This document shows, piece by piece, positions 50,182 to 59,518 of a DNA stretch of 64,000 nucleotides. Source of the DNA: an uncultured Verrucomicrobia subdivision 3 bacterium (GTDB taxonomy: Bacteria; Verrucomicrobiota; Verrucomicrobiia; Limisphaerales; UBA11358). The notes under the pieces are model-generated. The model ran no database searches and was not told the DNA's origin. It was given only the letters and a program-made list of their open reading frames with translations. How positions within the stretch are numbered: position 1 is the first letter of the stretch; each line of letters starts with the position of its first letter. The position numbers and the translations under genes were made by a program. The stretch lies in assembly GCA_903878805.1 (NCBI GenBank), contig CAIRJF010000029.1, forward strand, positions 1 to 64,000, read 5' to 3'.

Positions 50182-51711
50182 TTAGTGCAAACCAAACAAT
50201 TTTTCGACCTTCGCCTTCACCGCTACATCCATCTTGATCAACGGCGGCCACGCGCGTTTGAAACCTTCACCGGGAATTTTCTTCGTCGCGTCAAAACCCA
50301 TTTTGCTGCCGATGGCGATTTCGCTCGTCGCGTGGTCGAGCACGTCGGACGGGCCCTTGGTGAAGATGCTGTCGCGCTGCGGATCGGTGTTGGCCGTGAG
50401 ATGGAACAGCACTTCGCTGGTGTTGTGGACGTTCACGCCGGCGTCCACCACCACGATGTATTTCGTGAACATCATCTGCCCCATGCCCCAGAGGCCGTGC
50501 ATGATTTTGTAGGCCTGCATCGGGTAGGTCTTCTTGATGCTCACGAACACGAGGTTGTGGAACACGCCTTCCGCCGGCAGCGCGATGTCCACGATCTCGG
50601 GGAAATTCATCTTGAAGATGGGCAGGAACAGTTTCACGCTCGCGCCGCCGATGTAAAAATCTTCCATCGGCGGAATGCCAACGATGGTGCAGGGATACAC
50701 CGCGTCTTTGCGATGCGTGATGGCGGTGATGTGAAACACCGGATACGGCTCGGGCAACGTGTAATAACCGGTGTGATCGCCGAACGGCCCTTCATCGCGC
50801 AGCGGCTCGGTGGGGTCAATGTAACCTTCGATGACGAAATCAGCGTTGGCGGGAACTTCCAGGTCGTTCGTCTCGCACTTGATCATCTCGACGGATTTTT
50901 TGCGGAGATAACCGGCGAGCAGAAATTCATCCAATCCATCCGGCATCGGCGCGGTCGCAGCGAAGGGAAACATCGGGTCGCCGCCGATGAAAATGGCGAC
51001 GGGCATGCGCTCGCCCTTTTCGTAATAACGACGGCCATGGCGCGCGGCGACTTTCTGCAACTGCCAGTGCATGCCGGTGGTTTTGTCGTCGTAAATCTGG
51101 ATGCGATACATGCCCAGATTGCGCTCGCCCGTGTCCGGATCGCGCGTGACGACGCAGGGCAGCGTGATGAAACGCCCGCCGTCCAAAGGCCAGCAGCGGA
51201 GGATGGGAATATTCGCGAGCGTAGGCGGCTGCGTGTTGAATGAAGCGAGATTGTTCACGTCCGGCGCTTTCGGCCAGCTCTTCGATGCCGCGGGTGCATC
51301 GTATTTGTGAATCACATCTTTGCACGAGCCGCTCTTCACCGTTTTCGGTTTCGCATGACGCAAATCCAACGCGAGCGAGAGCAGCTTGATGGCTTCCTTG
51401 AAGCTCGTCGGCGGCTTGGCTTTCATCAGCGCGCCAAGCTCGTTGGCCACTTCGTCCACGGACTCCGCGCCCATGCTCATGGCCATGCGCTTGTGCGAGC
51501 CGAGCGTGTTGATGGCCACGGGAAACGGCGAGACGACGCCGTTGACGGTGGGCTTTTCGAACAGCAGCGCCTTGCCGCCGCCGGGTAATTTCATTTCGCG
51601 GTCGGCGATCTCGGTGATCTCCAGTTCGGTCGCAACGGGCTGGGAAATGCGTTTCAGCTCGCCCGCCTTATCGAGGGCGTTGACGAAATCGCGGAAGGAA
51701 TCAAAAGCCAT
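50182..51711 (-). CDS. ubiD: UbiD family prenylated-FMN decarboxylase
   Basis: 509 residues. UbiD enzymes remove carboxyl groups from aromatic or alpha,beta-unsaturated acids with prenylated FMN, made by UbiX. N-terminal SFRDFVNALDKAGELKRI; GSHKRMAMSMG; the prFMN and metal region GERNLGMYRIQIYDDKTTGM, HWQLQKVAARHGRRYY; the catalytic glutamate segment PLRDEGPFGDHTGYYTLPE; and C-terminal GFDATKKIPGEGFKRAWPP. May act in menaquinone or ubiquinone synthesis. ubiX is not visible here. Convergent with the HxlR gene. Confidence 0.93.
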   Translation of the reverse strand: MAFDSFRDFVNALDKAGELKRISQPVATELEITEIADREMKLPGGGKALLFEKPTVNGVVSPFPVAINTLGSHKRMAMSMGAESVDEVANELGALMKAKPPTSFKEAIKLLSLALDLRHAKPKTVKSGSCKDVIHKYDAPAASKSWPKAPDVNNLASFNTQPPTLANIPILRCWPLDGGRFITLPCVVTRDPDTGERNLGMYRIQIYDDKTTGMHWQLQKVAARHGRRYYEKGERMPVAIFIGGDPMFPFAATAPMPDGLDEFLLAGYLRKKSVEMIKCETNDLEVPANADFVIEGYIDPTEPLRDEGPFGDHTGYYTLPEPYPVFHITAITHRKDAVYPCTIVGIPPMEDFYIGGASVKLFLPIFKMNFPEIVDIALPAEGVFHNLVFVSIKKTYPMQAYKIMHGLWGMGQMMFTKYIVVVDAGVNVHNTSEVLFHLTANTDPQRDSIFTKGPSDVLDHATSEIAIGSKMGFDATKKIPGEGFKRAWPPLIKMDVAVKAKVEKLFGLH

Positions 51712-51895
51712 AAGTGCGCTGAAGCTAACTTAAAATCCTGCGCCGGGCAATGCGGGGATAAACGGTGCGCGGCAATGAATCGTCTGGGGTTTTCACCCCA
51801 TTTTGTGAACGCCGCATCTTGATAAAATCATTTTGAGACGCGTGCCCGACAAGATTAGCACTCGGCGGACAATTCCATCTGGAGAAATCAACACC

Positions 51896-52162
51896 ATGAA
51901 CCACAATTCAATCACAGCGCAACCCCTCACACCGATTCCGGCGGACAATCTTCTTCGTAAGCTTACGGTCGCGGACTCCAACAAAGACGGGAGCCTGCGC
52001 CACCTCGGCATCGTGGGAGACACCTATACCATTTTGCTCTCTGGTGATGACACTGACGGTCGTTATTGCCTCATTGACATGCACGTTCCGCCGGGCGGCG
52101 TCCGACTCCAAAATGCCGAGGGCGCCGCGGTCGTTTGGATTGTTGAACGTCGGAAAACCTGA
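51896..52162 (+). pseudogene. Truncated cupin-like gene
   Basis: 88 residues from ATG 51896. NNLLRKLTVADSN-like N-terminus, then HLGIVGDTYTILLSGDDTDG and RYCLIDMHVPPGG match the start of a small cupin in which a PPHRH metal motif would follow directly. Instead the frame continues VRLQNAEGAAVVWIVERRKT and stops, so the metal-binding half is missing. It lies 91 bases upstream of tRNA-Lys. It is likely a remnant left by a rearrangement at that site. Confidence 0.6.
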
Positions 52163-52253
52163 AGTATGGAAATTGATTGCCTTTCCACCTCGCGCGGACA
52201 TAATACACGCCCGTCTTTGCACAGCGATGACGCGTCAAGATGGTTGACATCAT

Positions 52254-52329
52254 GGGTTGGTAGCTCAGTCGGTAGAGCAGTGCCCTTTTAAGGCATTGGT
52301 CGAGAGTTCGAGTCTCTCCCAACCCACCA
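52254..52329 (+). tRNA. tRNA-Lys (anticodon TTT)
   Basis: Acceptor GGGTTGG pairs with CCAACCC; discriminator A and encoded CCA at 52327-52329. D-arm TAGCTCAGTCGGTAGAGCA, anticodon stem GTGCC/GGCAT with loop CTTTTAA (anticodon TTT), T-arm GAGAGTTCGAGTCTCTC. 76 bases with CCA. Stands alone. Confidence 0.97.
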
Positions 52330-52375
52330 CTTCTTATTCGGTTGGCAGAAATCTGCGCGCCGTCTAATCTGCACC

Positions 52376-53494
52376 ATGCGGTTGCACGACCGATATTTGT
52401 TTCGCGAACTCCTCACGCCGCTGGCTTACTGCCTCGGTGGCTTTCTGGTTTTCTGGATTGCGTATTTTTTCTTCAGCGAAATGGACGTGATGCAGGAGCA
52501 TCAACTCCGGCTTTTCGACTGCGTGGAATATGCCGTCGCGATGACGCCGGGCTTCCTTGTGCTCGTGCTGCCCATCGCGCTGCTGCTCGCCCTGCTTTAT
52601 GCGCTCACGCACCATTCGCGCCACCACGAACTCACCGCGCTCCGCGCTGCCGGCGTGAGCCTGTGGCGTCTGTGCGCGCCGTATTTCACCGTCGGTATCG
52701 TCGCTGCGGGAATTTATTTTTGGATGAATGAAATCATCGTGCCGCGCTGCGCGAACTGGTCGGAGGAAATTCTTTCGCGTCATGTGCAACTGGAAAACAA
52801 TCCCAAGGCCAAAACCCATTTCACCAAAATTGGTTTCCGCACCGTGCACGCGAACCGCATCTGGCAAATTGGCGAATATGACGCCGTCACCCGAATCATG
52901 CTCAACCCAAACGTGACGTGGACGGCGGCGGACGGCACCTGGCTCGTGTTGCAGGCCAGTCGCGCCGGGCGCACCAACAACGTCTGGATCTTTTCCGACG
53001 CCAAGATGTTCGCTCAATCGCCGCGCGGCCAACTACTGCCGACGTTGACGACCAACCTGCTCGCCATGCCGGAGTTTGACGAGACGCCGCGGCAGATTTT
53101 GAGCAACATTAAAATGAGCGACTCCCAAAATATCCGTGGCTCGCGCAGCGCGGATATTCCGCTCAAAGATTTGCGCGAGTATCTCAAGCTGCATCCAGAC
53201 CTGCCGCGCGAAGACCGGCACACGTTGCTCACCAAATATTATGGCCGGCTCGCCGCGCCGTGGACGTGCCTTGTCGTCGTTTTTATCGCCATTCCGTTCG
53301 GCGCTCAATCGGGCCGACGCAATCTGTTTTTCGGCGTCGCCGGTAGCATCTTCATTTGCTTCGCGTATTTTGTCCTGCAACAAGTCAGCCTTGCGTTCGG
53401 CCTGAACGGCCATCTGCCAGCGTGGCTCGCGGCGTGGCTGCCGAATTTATTCTTCGCGACGGCGGGAACCCTTTTAATTGTGCGGACGCGATAA
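52376..53494 (+). CDS. LptF/LptG family lipopolysaccharide export permease
   Basis: 372 residues, six helices with a large periplasmic domain in the middle. N-terminal DRYLFRELLTPLAYCLGGFL, VLPIALLLALLYALTHHSRH, HELTALRAAGVSLWRLCAPY; C-terminal DRHTLLTKYYGRLAAPWTCL, VVVFIAIPFGAQSGRR and FVLQQVSLAFGLNGHLPAWL. LptF and LptG work with LptB to lift lipopolysaccharide from the inner membrane toward the bridge. Only one of the pair is visible here. 46 bases after tRNA-Lys. Confidence 0.9.
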   Translation: MRLHDRYLFRELLTPLAYCLGGFLVFWIAYFFFSEMDVMQEHQLRLFDCVEYAVAMTPGFLVLVLPIALLLALLYALTHHSRHHELTALRAAGVSLWRLCAPYFTVGIVAAGIYFWMNEIIVPRCANWSEEILSRHVQLENNPKAKTHFTKIGFRTVHANRIWQIGEYDAVTRIMLNPNVTWTAADGTWLVLQASRAGRTNNVWIFSDAKMFAQSPRGQLLPTLTTNLLAMPEFDETPRQILSNIKMSDSQNIRGSRSADIPLKDLREYLKLHPDLPREDRHTLLTKYYGRLAAPWTCLVVVFIAIPFGAQSGRRNLFFGVAGSIFICFAYFVLQQVSLAFGLNGHLPAWLAAWLPNLFFATAGTLLIVRTR

Positions 53495-53505
53495 TTTATT
53501 TTCAG

Positions 53506-55230
53506 GTGAAAGAAGAACAACTGGAAAAATTGAAATCGAGCCACGAGCGCTTGCGCTTGTTGTATCAGGTCGGCAGCGTTATCCACTCGACGCTCGATTC
53601 GCAGGAGGCGCTGCAACTCATCGTCAGCGAGGCCGTGCGCGTGATGCGCGCTTCCAGCGGCTCGCTGGTGCTCATCAATCCCACATCGGGCTTTCTGGAA
53701 ATTCACGCGGCGCAAAATCTTTCTTCAGCGGCGCGCAAATTAAAACTCCGCGTCGGCGAAGGCGTCACCGGCTGGGTCGCGCAATCCGGCAAACCCGCGC
53801 GCGTCGGTGACGTGACGCATGATCCGCGCTACGTCAGCGTCCGCCGCGACGTCCGCTCGGAACTGGCCGTGCCGCTCGAGGTGCAGGGCGAAGTGCGCGG
53901 CGTTATCAACGTGGATTCCGACCGCGTGGATGCGTTTTCAGAAGACGACCAGGAACTCTTGCAGGAATTGGCGATTCAAGCGGCAAAGGTGATTCACAAC
54001 ACCTGGCTCTATGAACAACTGCGGTTGAAAGTGATGTTGTTTGAATCGCTTTCCAGCGTGAGCCGCACCATCAATTCTACTTTGAATTTGGACGAAGCGT
54101 TACGCGCCATCACGAAGGAGGCGTGCGAACTGATGCGGGCGCGAATGTGTTCGCTCATGCTGATTGACGAAACGCGCGAGTGGCTCGACTTGCGCGCAAG
54201 CTTTGGCGCGGGCGACGCCTACATCAACAAGCCGCGCCTGAACGCGGAAGAAAGCTTGATTGGCGTCGTCGTGCGGCGCAAAAAACCGTTGCAGGTCGCC
54301 AATGTGCAGACGGACACACGCTACCAAAATGTCGAACTGGCGCGGCGCGAAAATCTGGTTTCGCTCTTGAGCGTGCCGCTGATTTTTGCCGGCCAATGCA
54401 TCGGAGCATTGAGCGTTTACACGGCGCGTCCGTATAGTTTTTCCAATGAAGAAATAAAAATCCTTTCCGCGCTCGCCGAACTTTCCGCCATCGCGATTGA
54501 GAAGGCGCGGCTTTACGAACGCGTCGCGGATGTGGAAGAACAATTGCGCCAGAACGAAAAACTTTCCGCGCTCGGCTTACTCGCGGCGGAGGTCGCGCAC
54601 GAAATTCGCAATCCGCTCACGGTGATTAAACTGCTGTATCACTCGCTCGACTTGAAATTTGAGCCGAAGGATCCGCGTAATAAAGACGCGCAAATCATCG
54701 AGGCAAAAATTGAGCACCTGAACAAAATCGTGGAGCAAATCTTGGACTTTGCGCGGACGACGGAGCCGAAGTTTGCGCCGGTCAACCTCAACGATCTCGT
54801 GGATGAATTAAGTTTGCTCGTGCGCCACAAGCTCGCGAACCAGGACATCAAGCTGGTTCACGATTTGCAGCCGGACTTGCCGCTCGTCTCCGGCGATGCG
54901 CCGCAATTGGAGCAGGCGTTTCTCAATTTGATTTTGAATGCCGCCGAGGCGATGGGCGGCGGCGGCACGTTGACCATCCGTTCGCACGTCTTGCGCGGCG
55001 CGGACAAAGCTTTGCGCGTGGCGGTGGAATTCAAGGACACCGGTGGCGGCATGACGTCGGAGCAGCAGCAGCAGGCGTTCAAGACCGTGCTGGCGACGAC
55101 GAAGGCGAAAGGCACTGGCCTCGGCCTCGCCATTGTCGGGCGCATCATCGAGACGCATCACGGCGCAATCCGCATCCGCTCGCGCGCCGGCCGTGGCACC
55201 ACGATGCAGATTACCTTGCCAGCTATATAA
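53506..55230 (+). CDS. GAF-GAF sensor histidine kinase
   Basis: 574 residues from GTG 53506 (just after the permease stop). N-terminal coil (EEQLEKLKSSHERLRLLYQV), GAF 1 (residues 25-165: ASSGSLVLINPTSGFLEIHA, GVTGWVAQSGKPARVGDVTH), GAF 2 (190-340: MRARMCSLMLIDETREWLDL, EESLIGVVVRRKKPLQVANV), HisKA (LGLLAAEVAHEIRNPLTVIK with the phosphoacceptor His) and a HATPase (LEQAFLNLILNAAEAMGGGG; DTGGGMTSEQQ; GTGLGLAIVGRIIETHHG). No membrane segment, so it is a cytoplasmic sensor. No response regulator is adjacent. It may be cotranscribed with the LPS permease. Confidence 0.93.
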   Translation: MKEEQLEKLKSSHERLRLLYQVGSVIHSTLDSQEALQLIVSEAVRVMRASSGSLVLINPTSGFLEIHAAQNLSSAARKLKLRVGEGVTGWVAQSGKPARVGDVTHDPRYVSVRRDVRSELAVPLEVQGEVRGVINVDSDRVDAFSEDDQELLQELAIQAAKVIHNTWLYEQLRLKVMLFESLSSVSRTINSTLNLDEALRAITKEACELMRARMCSLMLIDETREWLDLRASFGAGDAYINKPRLNAEESLIGVVVRRKKPLQVANVQTDTRYQNVELARRENLVSLLSVPLIFAGQCIGALSVYTARPYSFSNEEIKILSALAELSAIAIEKARLYERVADVEEQLRQNEKLSALGLLAAEVAHEIRNPLTVIKLLYHSLDLKFEPKDPRNKDAQIIEAKIEHLNKIVEQILDFARTTEPKFAPVNLNDLVDELSLLVRHKLANQDIKLVHDLQPDLPLVSGDAPQLEQAFLNLILNAAEAMGGGGTLTIRSHVLRGADKALRVAVEFKDTGGGMTSEQQQQAFKTVLATTKAKGTGLGLAIVGRIIETHHGAIRIRSRAGRGTTMQITLPAI

Positions 55231-55374
55231 TTTTACGGCGACGAGACCGTTGGCGTCCGCCGCCATTTTCGCGCCAAACCAGTGCGCGAAATGGGGTGCG
55301 TGACCAGCGCCGCATTTTTACAACGGGAAATTCGACAGCCAAAACCTTGTGGCGAGCGTCGGAAAAATTTTATC

Positions 55375-56901
55375 TCAGCCCCACAACTGCCGGTCAAGCG
55401 AGCGGAACTGAATCGCCTCGGAAATGTGATCGGCAGAAATTCTCTCCGCGTCCGCCAAATCCGCAATCGTCCGCGCCACTTTCAAAATTCGGTCGTAAGC
55501 ACGGGCACTCAAATTATATTCCGTCATCGCGTGCTTCAGCAAATCGCGCGTCGCGTCGTCCATTTCGCAAAACGATTTTAATTCGCGCGCGCCCATCCGC
55601 GCGTTGCAAGTCACCTTCGGTTTGCCGACAAAGCGCGTGGTTTGGAGCTGGCGCGCGGCGATGACGCGTTCGCGAATTTGCGCCGAAGTTTCGCCCGGTT
55701 GCGCGGACGACATTTCACGAAATTTCACCGCCGGAACTTCGATGTGCAAATCAATGCGATCAAGCAGTGGCCCGGAAATTCGGCCGAGATAATTTTGAAT
55801 CTCGCGCGGCGAAGATTTTGATTCGCCCGGCATTTTTCCATCCGGCGTCGGGTTCATTGCCGCAATCAGCATGAATTGACTGGGGAAAGTCATCGTGCCC
55901 GCCGCGCGCGAAATCGTGACGATGCCTTCTTCGAGCGGCTGGCGCATCGTTTCCAAAACGCTGCGTTTGAACTCCGGCAATTCATCGAGAAACAAAACGC
56001 CGTTGTGGGCGATAGAAATTTCGCCGGGCGTCGGATTAATATTTCCGCCCAAAAGTCCCGCGTCACTCGCAGTGTGATGCGGCGCGCGAAAAGGTCTTTG
56101 CGTGACCAGCGCCTGGCCTGATTTCAGCAAGCCGACGATGCTGTGAACCTTCGTCGTTTCGAGTGCTTCACCCAAAGTCAGCGGCGGCAAAATGGTCGCC
56201 AGCCGTTTCGCCAACATAGATTTACCCGTTCCAGGCGGACCGATGAGAATGACGTTGTGTCCGCCGGCCGCCGCGATTTCTAACGCGCGTTTTACGTTCT
56301 CCTGACCTTTGACCTCGGAAAAATCGTGTTCGTCGTCCGATTTGTGTTCAAAAAGTTTCCCGATGTCCACGCGCGTTGGCGCAATTTTGATTTCGCCTTC
56401 CAAAAATTGTGCGGCTTCGCGCAGGTTCTGGACGGGAATGACATTCAAGCCGTCAACTACGGCGGCCTCGGCAGCGTTTTCGGCGGGAACTAAAATTCCG
56501 GTTTTGCCATCGGCCTTCGCGCGCAAGGCGATGGGCAAAATTCCCTTGCACGAACGCACCGCACCGGTGAGCGCGAGTTCGCCGACCGCGATGAAATGAT
56601 CGAGTTGGTCGGTTTCAATCTGTTCGCTTGCGGCGAGCATTCCGAGCGCAATGGGCAGATCAAAACTCGGTCCCTCTTTTTTCACGTCGGCTGGAGCGAG
56701 GTTGATGGTCGTCTTGCCCATCGGAAATTTGTAGCCGGAATTCGCGAGCGCAGTGGAGACGCGATCTTTAGATTCTTTGACCGCCGTGTCGGGCAGACCG
56801 ACCAGCGCGATAAAAGTTTCGCCATAGCCGCAATTCACCTCGACTTCAATTGTGTAGGCGTCAATCCCGTTGACCGCCGCTGAAAAAACCCGTGCGAGCA
56901 T
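55375..56901 (-). CDS. comM: YifB/ComM family AAA ATPase
   Basis: About 508 residues from ATG 56901 (MLARVFSAAVNGIDAYTIEV), five residues after an alternative ATG. N-terminal ChlI-like domain (LVGLPDTAVKESKDRVSTAL, NLAPADVKKEGPSFDLPIAL), AAA domain (NVILIGPPGTGKSMLAKRLA; GVLFLDELPEFKRSVLETMR) and the C-terminal Mg-chelatase-like domain (AYDRILKVARTIADL). ComM helps branch migration in natural transformation. Complete. Confidence 0.93.
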   Translation of the reverse strand: MLARVFSAAVNGIDAYTIEVEVNCGYGETFIALVGLPDTAVKESKDRVSTALANSGYKFPMGKTTINLAPADVKKEGPSFDLPIALGMLAASEQIETDQLDHFIAVGELALTGAVRSCKGILPIALRAKADGKTGILVPAENAAEAAVVDGLNVIPVQNLREAAQFLEGEIKIAPTRVDIGKLFEHKSDDEHDFSEVKGQENVKRALEIAAAGGHNVILIGPPGTGKSMLAKRLATILPPLTLGEALETTKVHSIVGLLKSGQALVTQRPFRAPHHTASDAGLLGGNINPTPGEISIAHNGVLFLDELPEFKRSVLETMRQPLEEGIVTISRAAGTMTFPSQFMLIAAMNPTPDGKMPGESKSSPREIQNYLGRISGPLLDRIDLHIEVPAVKFREMSSAQPGETSAQIRERVIAARQLQTTRFVGKPKVTCNARMGARELKSFCEMDDATRDLLKHAMTEYNLSARAYDRILKVARTIADLADAERISADHISEAIQFRSLDRQLWG

Positions 56902-57031
56902 GGCGCACTTTATCACCGGCGGCGCGGCGATGGCAAAGCCAGAATTGTTTTTTCAACTGGCTGCACTGGAATCTTTCTGGCAAACCATGCCTTTCCCGCA
57001 GTTCAAAAATCTTGGCAGAACGAAATTAATT

Positions 57032-58720
57032 ATGCAAAAAAACAAAATCTTCATTGCGCTGTCCGCGTTTGCCTGTGTGGTTACACCGGCGCAGTCGGCG
57101 GATGTGACTAATACGTTTCTGCCCGTAAACATTAGCGTAGATGCGGCCAAGCCGATGGGAGACGTGAAACCAATCTGGCGATTTTTCGGCGCGGACGAGC
57201 CGAATTACGCTTACATGAAAGAAGGGGAAAAATTATTGTCCGAACTCGGACAGCTCGGCGCACCGCAGGTTTATTTTCGCGCGCATCATTTACTCACCAG
57301 CGGTGACGGTGCGTATGCGCTCAAGTGGGGTTCGACCAGTGCCTACAAGGAAGATGCGAATGGTAATCCGGTTTACGACTGGACGATCAACGACAAGATT
57401 TTCGACACCTATCTTGCCCGCGGAATTAAGCCGTATGTGCAACTCGGTTTCATGCCGGAAGCGCTGACTATGCATCCGCAAAATTATCCGCACCATCCGC
57501 CGGTGAATGAAAAAGCTGACCCGGCGGGCGGGCAATCGTATCCGCCGAAAGACTACGTGAAGTGGGGAAATCTCGCTTACGAGTGGGCGAATCACTGCGT
57601 GGAAAAATACGGACAAGCGGAAGTTGAGAAGTGGTATTGGGAAGTTTGGAACGAGCCGAACATCATGTATTGGCACGGCACACACGAAGATTATTTCAAG
57701 CTCTACGACTACGCGATTGCCGGCGTGCGCCGCGCGCTGCCAACCGCGCGTGTGGGCGGACCAGAAACTGCCGGTGGACCTGGTGGAAAATTTTTGCACG
57801 AATTTTTACAGCACTGCGCGCATGGCACAAACTATGTCACGGGCAAAATTGGTTCGCCGCTGGACTTCATTTCGTTTCACGCGAAAGGCTCGCCGGAATT
57901 CACAAACGGTCATGTTCGTATGGCGATGTCCAGTCAGTTACGCAACATGGACGACGCATTCGCCGTCATCGCGTCGTTTCCTGAATACAAGAAAACGCCC
58001 ATCGTTATTGGCGAATCTGATCCCGATGGCTGCGCCGCGTGCCGCGAACCGCGCGATGCGTATCGCAATGGCACGATGTATTCCAGCTATACGGCGGCAA
58101 GCTTTCCGCGCGCGCTGGAACTCGCAACGAAGCACGGCGTCAATCTTGAAGGCGCTCTGACGTGGGCGTTTGAATTCGAAGACCAGCCGCCATTCGCTGG
58201 TTTCCGCCAACTCGCGAGTGCGGGACTTGATTTGCCGGTGCTGAATGTGTTTCGCATGTTCGGCAAAATGGACGGCCAGCGACTCGCGGTGACGAGCAGT
58301 GCCGGCTTGAACGCAGAAATCATCCGCGCCAAAAACGTGCGCGAAAATCCCGACATCGCCGCGCAGGCGAGCCTCAGCAAAAATAAATTGTGCGTGCTCG
58401 TCTGGTATTATCACGACGACGACTTGCCCGGCCCAAACGCAGCGATTGATCTCGTGCTGAATGGAATTCTGCTCGCGAATGGTAAGGCAACGCTGACGCG
58501 CTATGTCATCGACGCCGACCACAGCAATTCTGACGAAGCGTGGAAGAAAATGGGTTCGCCGTTCCCGCTTTCGGCGGCGCAAAACGCGCAATTGGAAAAA
58601 GCTGGTCAACTTGCAGCCGTCGGTCAGCCGGAAAGTGTTGCTGTGAATAATGGCGTGGCAGAAGTTAAATTTTCATTGCCGCGCCAGGGCGTTACTTTGC
58701 TCGTGTTCAATTGGGATTAA
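57032..58720 (+). CDS. GH39-like secreted glycoside hydrolase
   Basis: 562 residues from ATG 57032, giving a good signal peptide (KNKIFIALSAFACVVTPAQS). The catalytic barrel has the acid/base motif YWEVWNEPNIMYWHG (WNEP) and a candidate nucleophile in KKTPIVIGESDPDGCAACRE. This resembles GH39 beta-xylosidase and related retaining enzymes. Substrate is unknown. A C-terminal beta-sandwich (residues 430-562) is typical. Probably periplasmic. It starts 130 bases from comM, divergent. It opens the sugar-use block. Confidence 0.85.
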   Translation: MQKNKIFIALSAFACVVTPAQSADVTNTFLPVNISVDAAKPMGDVKPIWRFFGADEPNYAYMKEGEKLLSELGQLGAPQVYFRAHHLLTSGDGAYALKWGSTSAYKEDANGNPVYDWTINDKIFDTYLARGIKPYVQLGFMPEALTMHPQNYPHHPPVNEKADPAGGQSYPPKDYVKWGNLAYEWANHCVEKYGQAEVEKWYWEVWNEPNIMYWHGTHEDYFKLYDYAIAGVRRALPTARVGGPETAGGPGGKFLHEFLQHCAHGTNYVTGKIGSPLDFISFHAKGSPEFTNGHVRMAMSSQLRNMDDAFAVIASFPEYKKTPIVIGESDPDGCAACREPRDAYRNGTMYSSYTAASFPRALELATKHGVNLEGALTWAFEFEDQPPFAGFRQLASAGLDLPVLNVFRMFGKMDGQRLAVTSSAGLNAEIIRAKNVRENPDIAAQASLSKNKLCVLVWYYHDDDLPGPNAAIDLVLNGILLANGKATLTRYVIDADHSNSDEAWKKMGSPFPLSAAQNAQLEKAGQLAAVGQPESVAVNNGVAEVKFSLPRQGVTLLVFNWD

Positions 58721-58775
58721 TTCAAGCCAGTGTGTGCGCTTGCCGATTGCGGCGAACTTGGCAACATCACTTCGC

Positions 58776-59465
58776 ATGGAGATAAAAATTTTCGCCGATG
58801 CCGATGCCGTGGCGATTGCCGCTGCAAAAATTATCGCCACCGAAGCGCGCGCGTCGGTCGCGGCGCGCGGAAAATTTGTCATGGCCCTGAGCGGTGGACG
58901 CACGCCTTGGCAAATGCTGCGCTCGCTCGCCGGAGAAGATGTGCCGTGGAAAAATGTCCACGTCGTGCAAGTGGACGAACGCATCGCGCCTGCTGACGAC
59001 GCCGACCGCAACCTCACGCACCTGCGCGAAAGCTTACTTTCGCACGCGCCGCTGCCGCCGGAACAAATTTACGCCATGCCCGTGGAATCTAGCGATCTTG
59101 ACGCCGCCGCGAAAAATTACGCACACACATTGGAACAAATTTGCGGCTCTCCGCCCGTGCTCGACCTTGCGCATCTCGGCCTCGGCGCGGATGGCCACAC
59201 GGCTTCGCTGATTCCCGGCGATCCCGTTTTAGAAGTCAACGACCGCGACGTGGCTCTCACCGGCATTTATCAAAAACGCCGGCGCATGACGCTGACGTAT
59301 CCTTTGCTGAACCGCGCGCGACGCATTTTGTGGGTCGTGACCGGCGCGGAAAAAGTGGAAATGCTCGTGCGCCTGCGCGCGGCGGATGTTTCGATTCCTG
59401 CGGGAAAAATCCGGCAGGAGAATGCGTTGGCGCTAGCCGACTGTGCCGCAGCGGAAAAACTTTAA
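58776..59465 (+). CDS. pgl: 6-phosphogluconolactonase
   Basis: 229 residues from ATG 58776 (MEIKIFADADAVAIAAAKII). Second step of the oxidative pentose phosphate pathway. GKFVMALSGGRTPWQMLRSL, VHVVQVDERIAPADDADRN, LAHLGLGADGHTASLIPGDP and RRMTLTYPLLNRARRILWVV are diagnostic. DevB/Pgl length. 55 bases after the GH39-like stop. zwf and gnd are not here. Confidence 0.93.
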   Translation: MEIKIFADADAVAIAAAKIIATEARASVAARGKFVMALSGGRTPWQMLRSLAGEDVPWKNVHVVQVDERIAPADDADRNLTHLRESLLSHAPLPPEQIYAMPVESSDLDAAAKNYAHTLEQICGSPPVLDLAHLGLGADGHTASLIPGDPVLEVNDRDVALTGIYQKRRRMTLTYPLLNRARRILWVVTGAEKVEMLVRLRAADVSIPAGKIRQENALALADCAAAEKL

Positions 59466-59518
59466 ACAAGCCGTAATTTCCGTTGTCTCCTGTGAGCAAA
59501 CTGAAGTATTTTTAGGCC

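Noticed and set aside
50185-51243. 352-codon frame opposite ubiD
   Set aside because: Antisense to a clear UbiD; His/Arg-rich shadow.
52071-52322. Minus-strand frame across tRNA-Lys
   Set aside because: Most of it is the antisense of tRNA-Lys and the cupin remnant.
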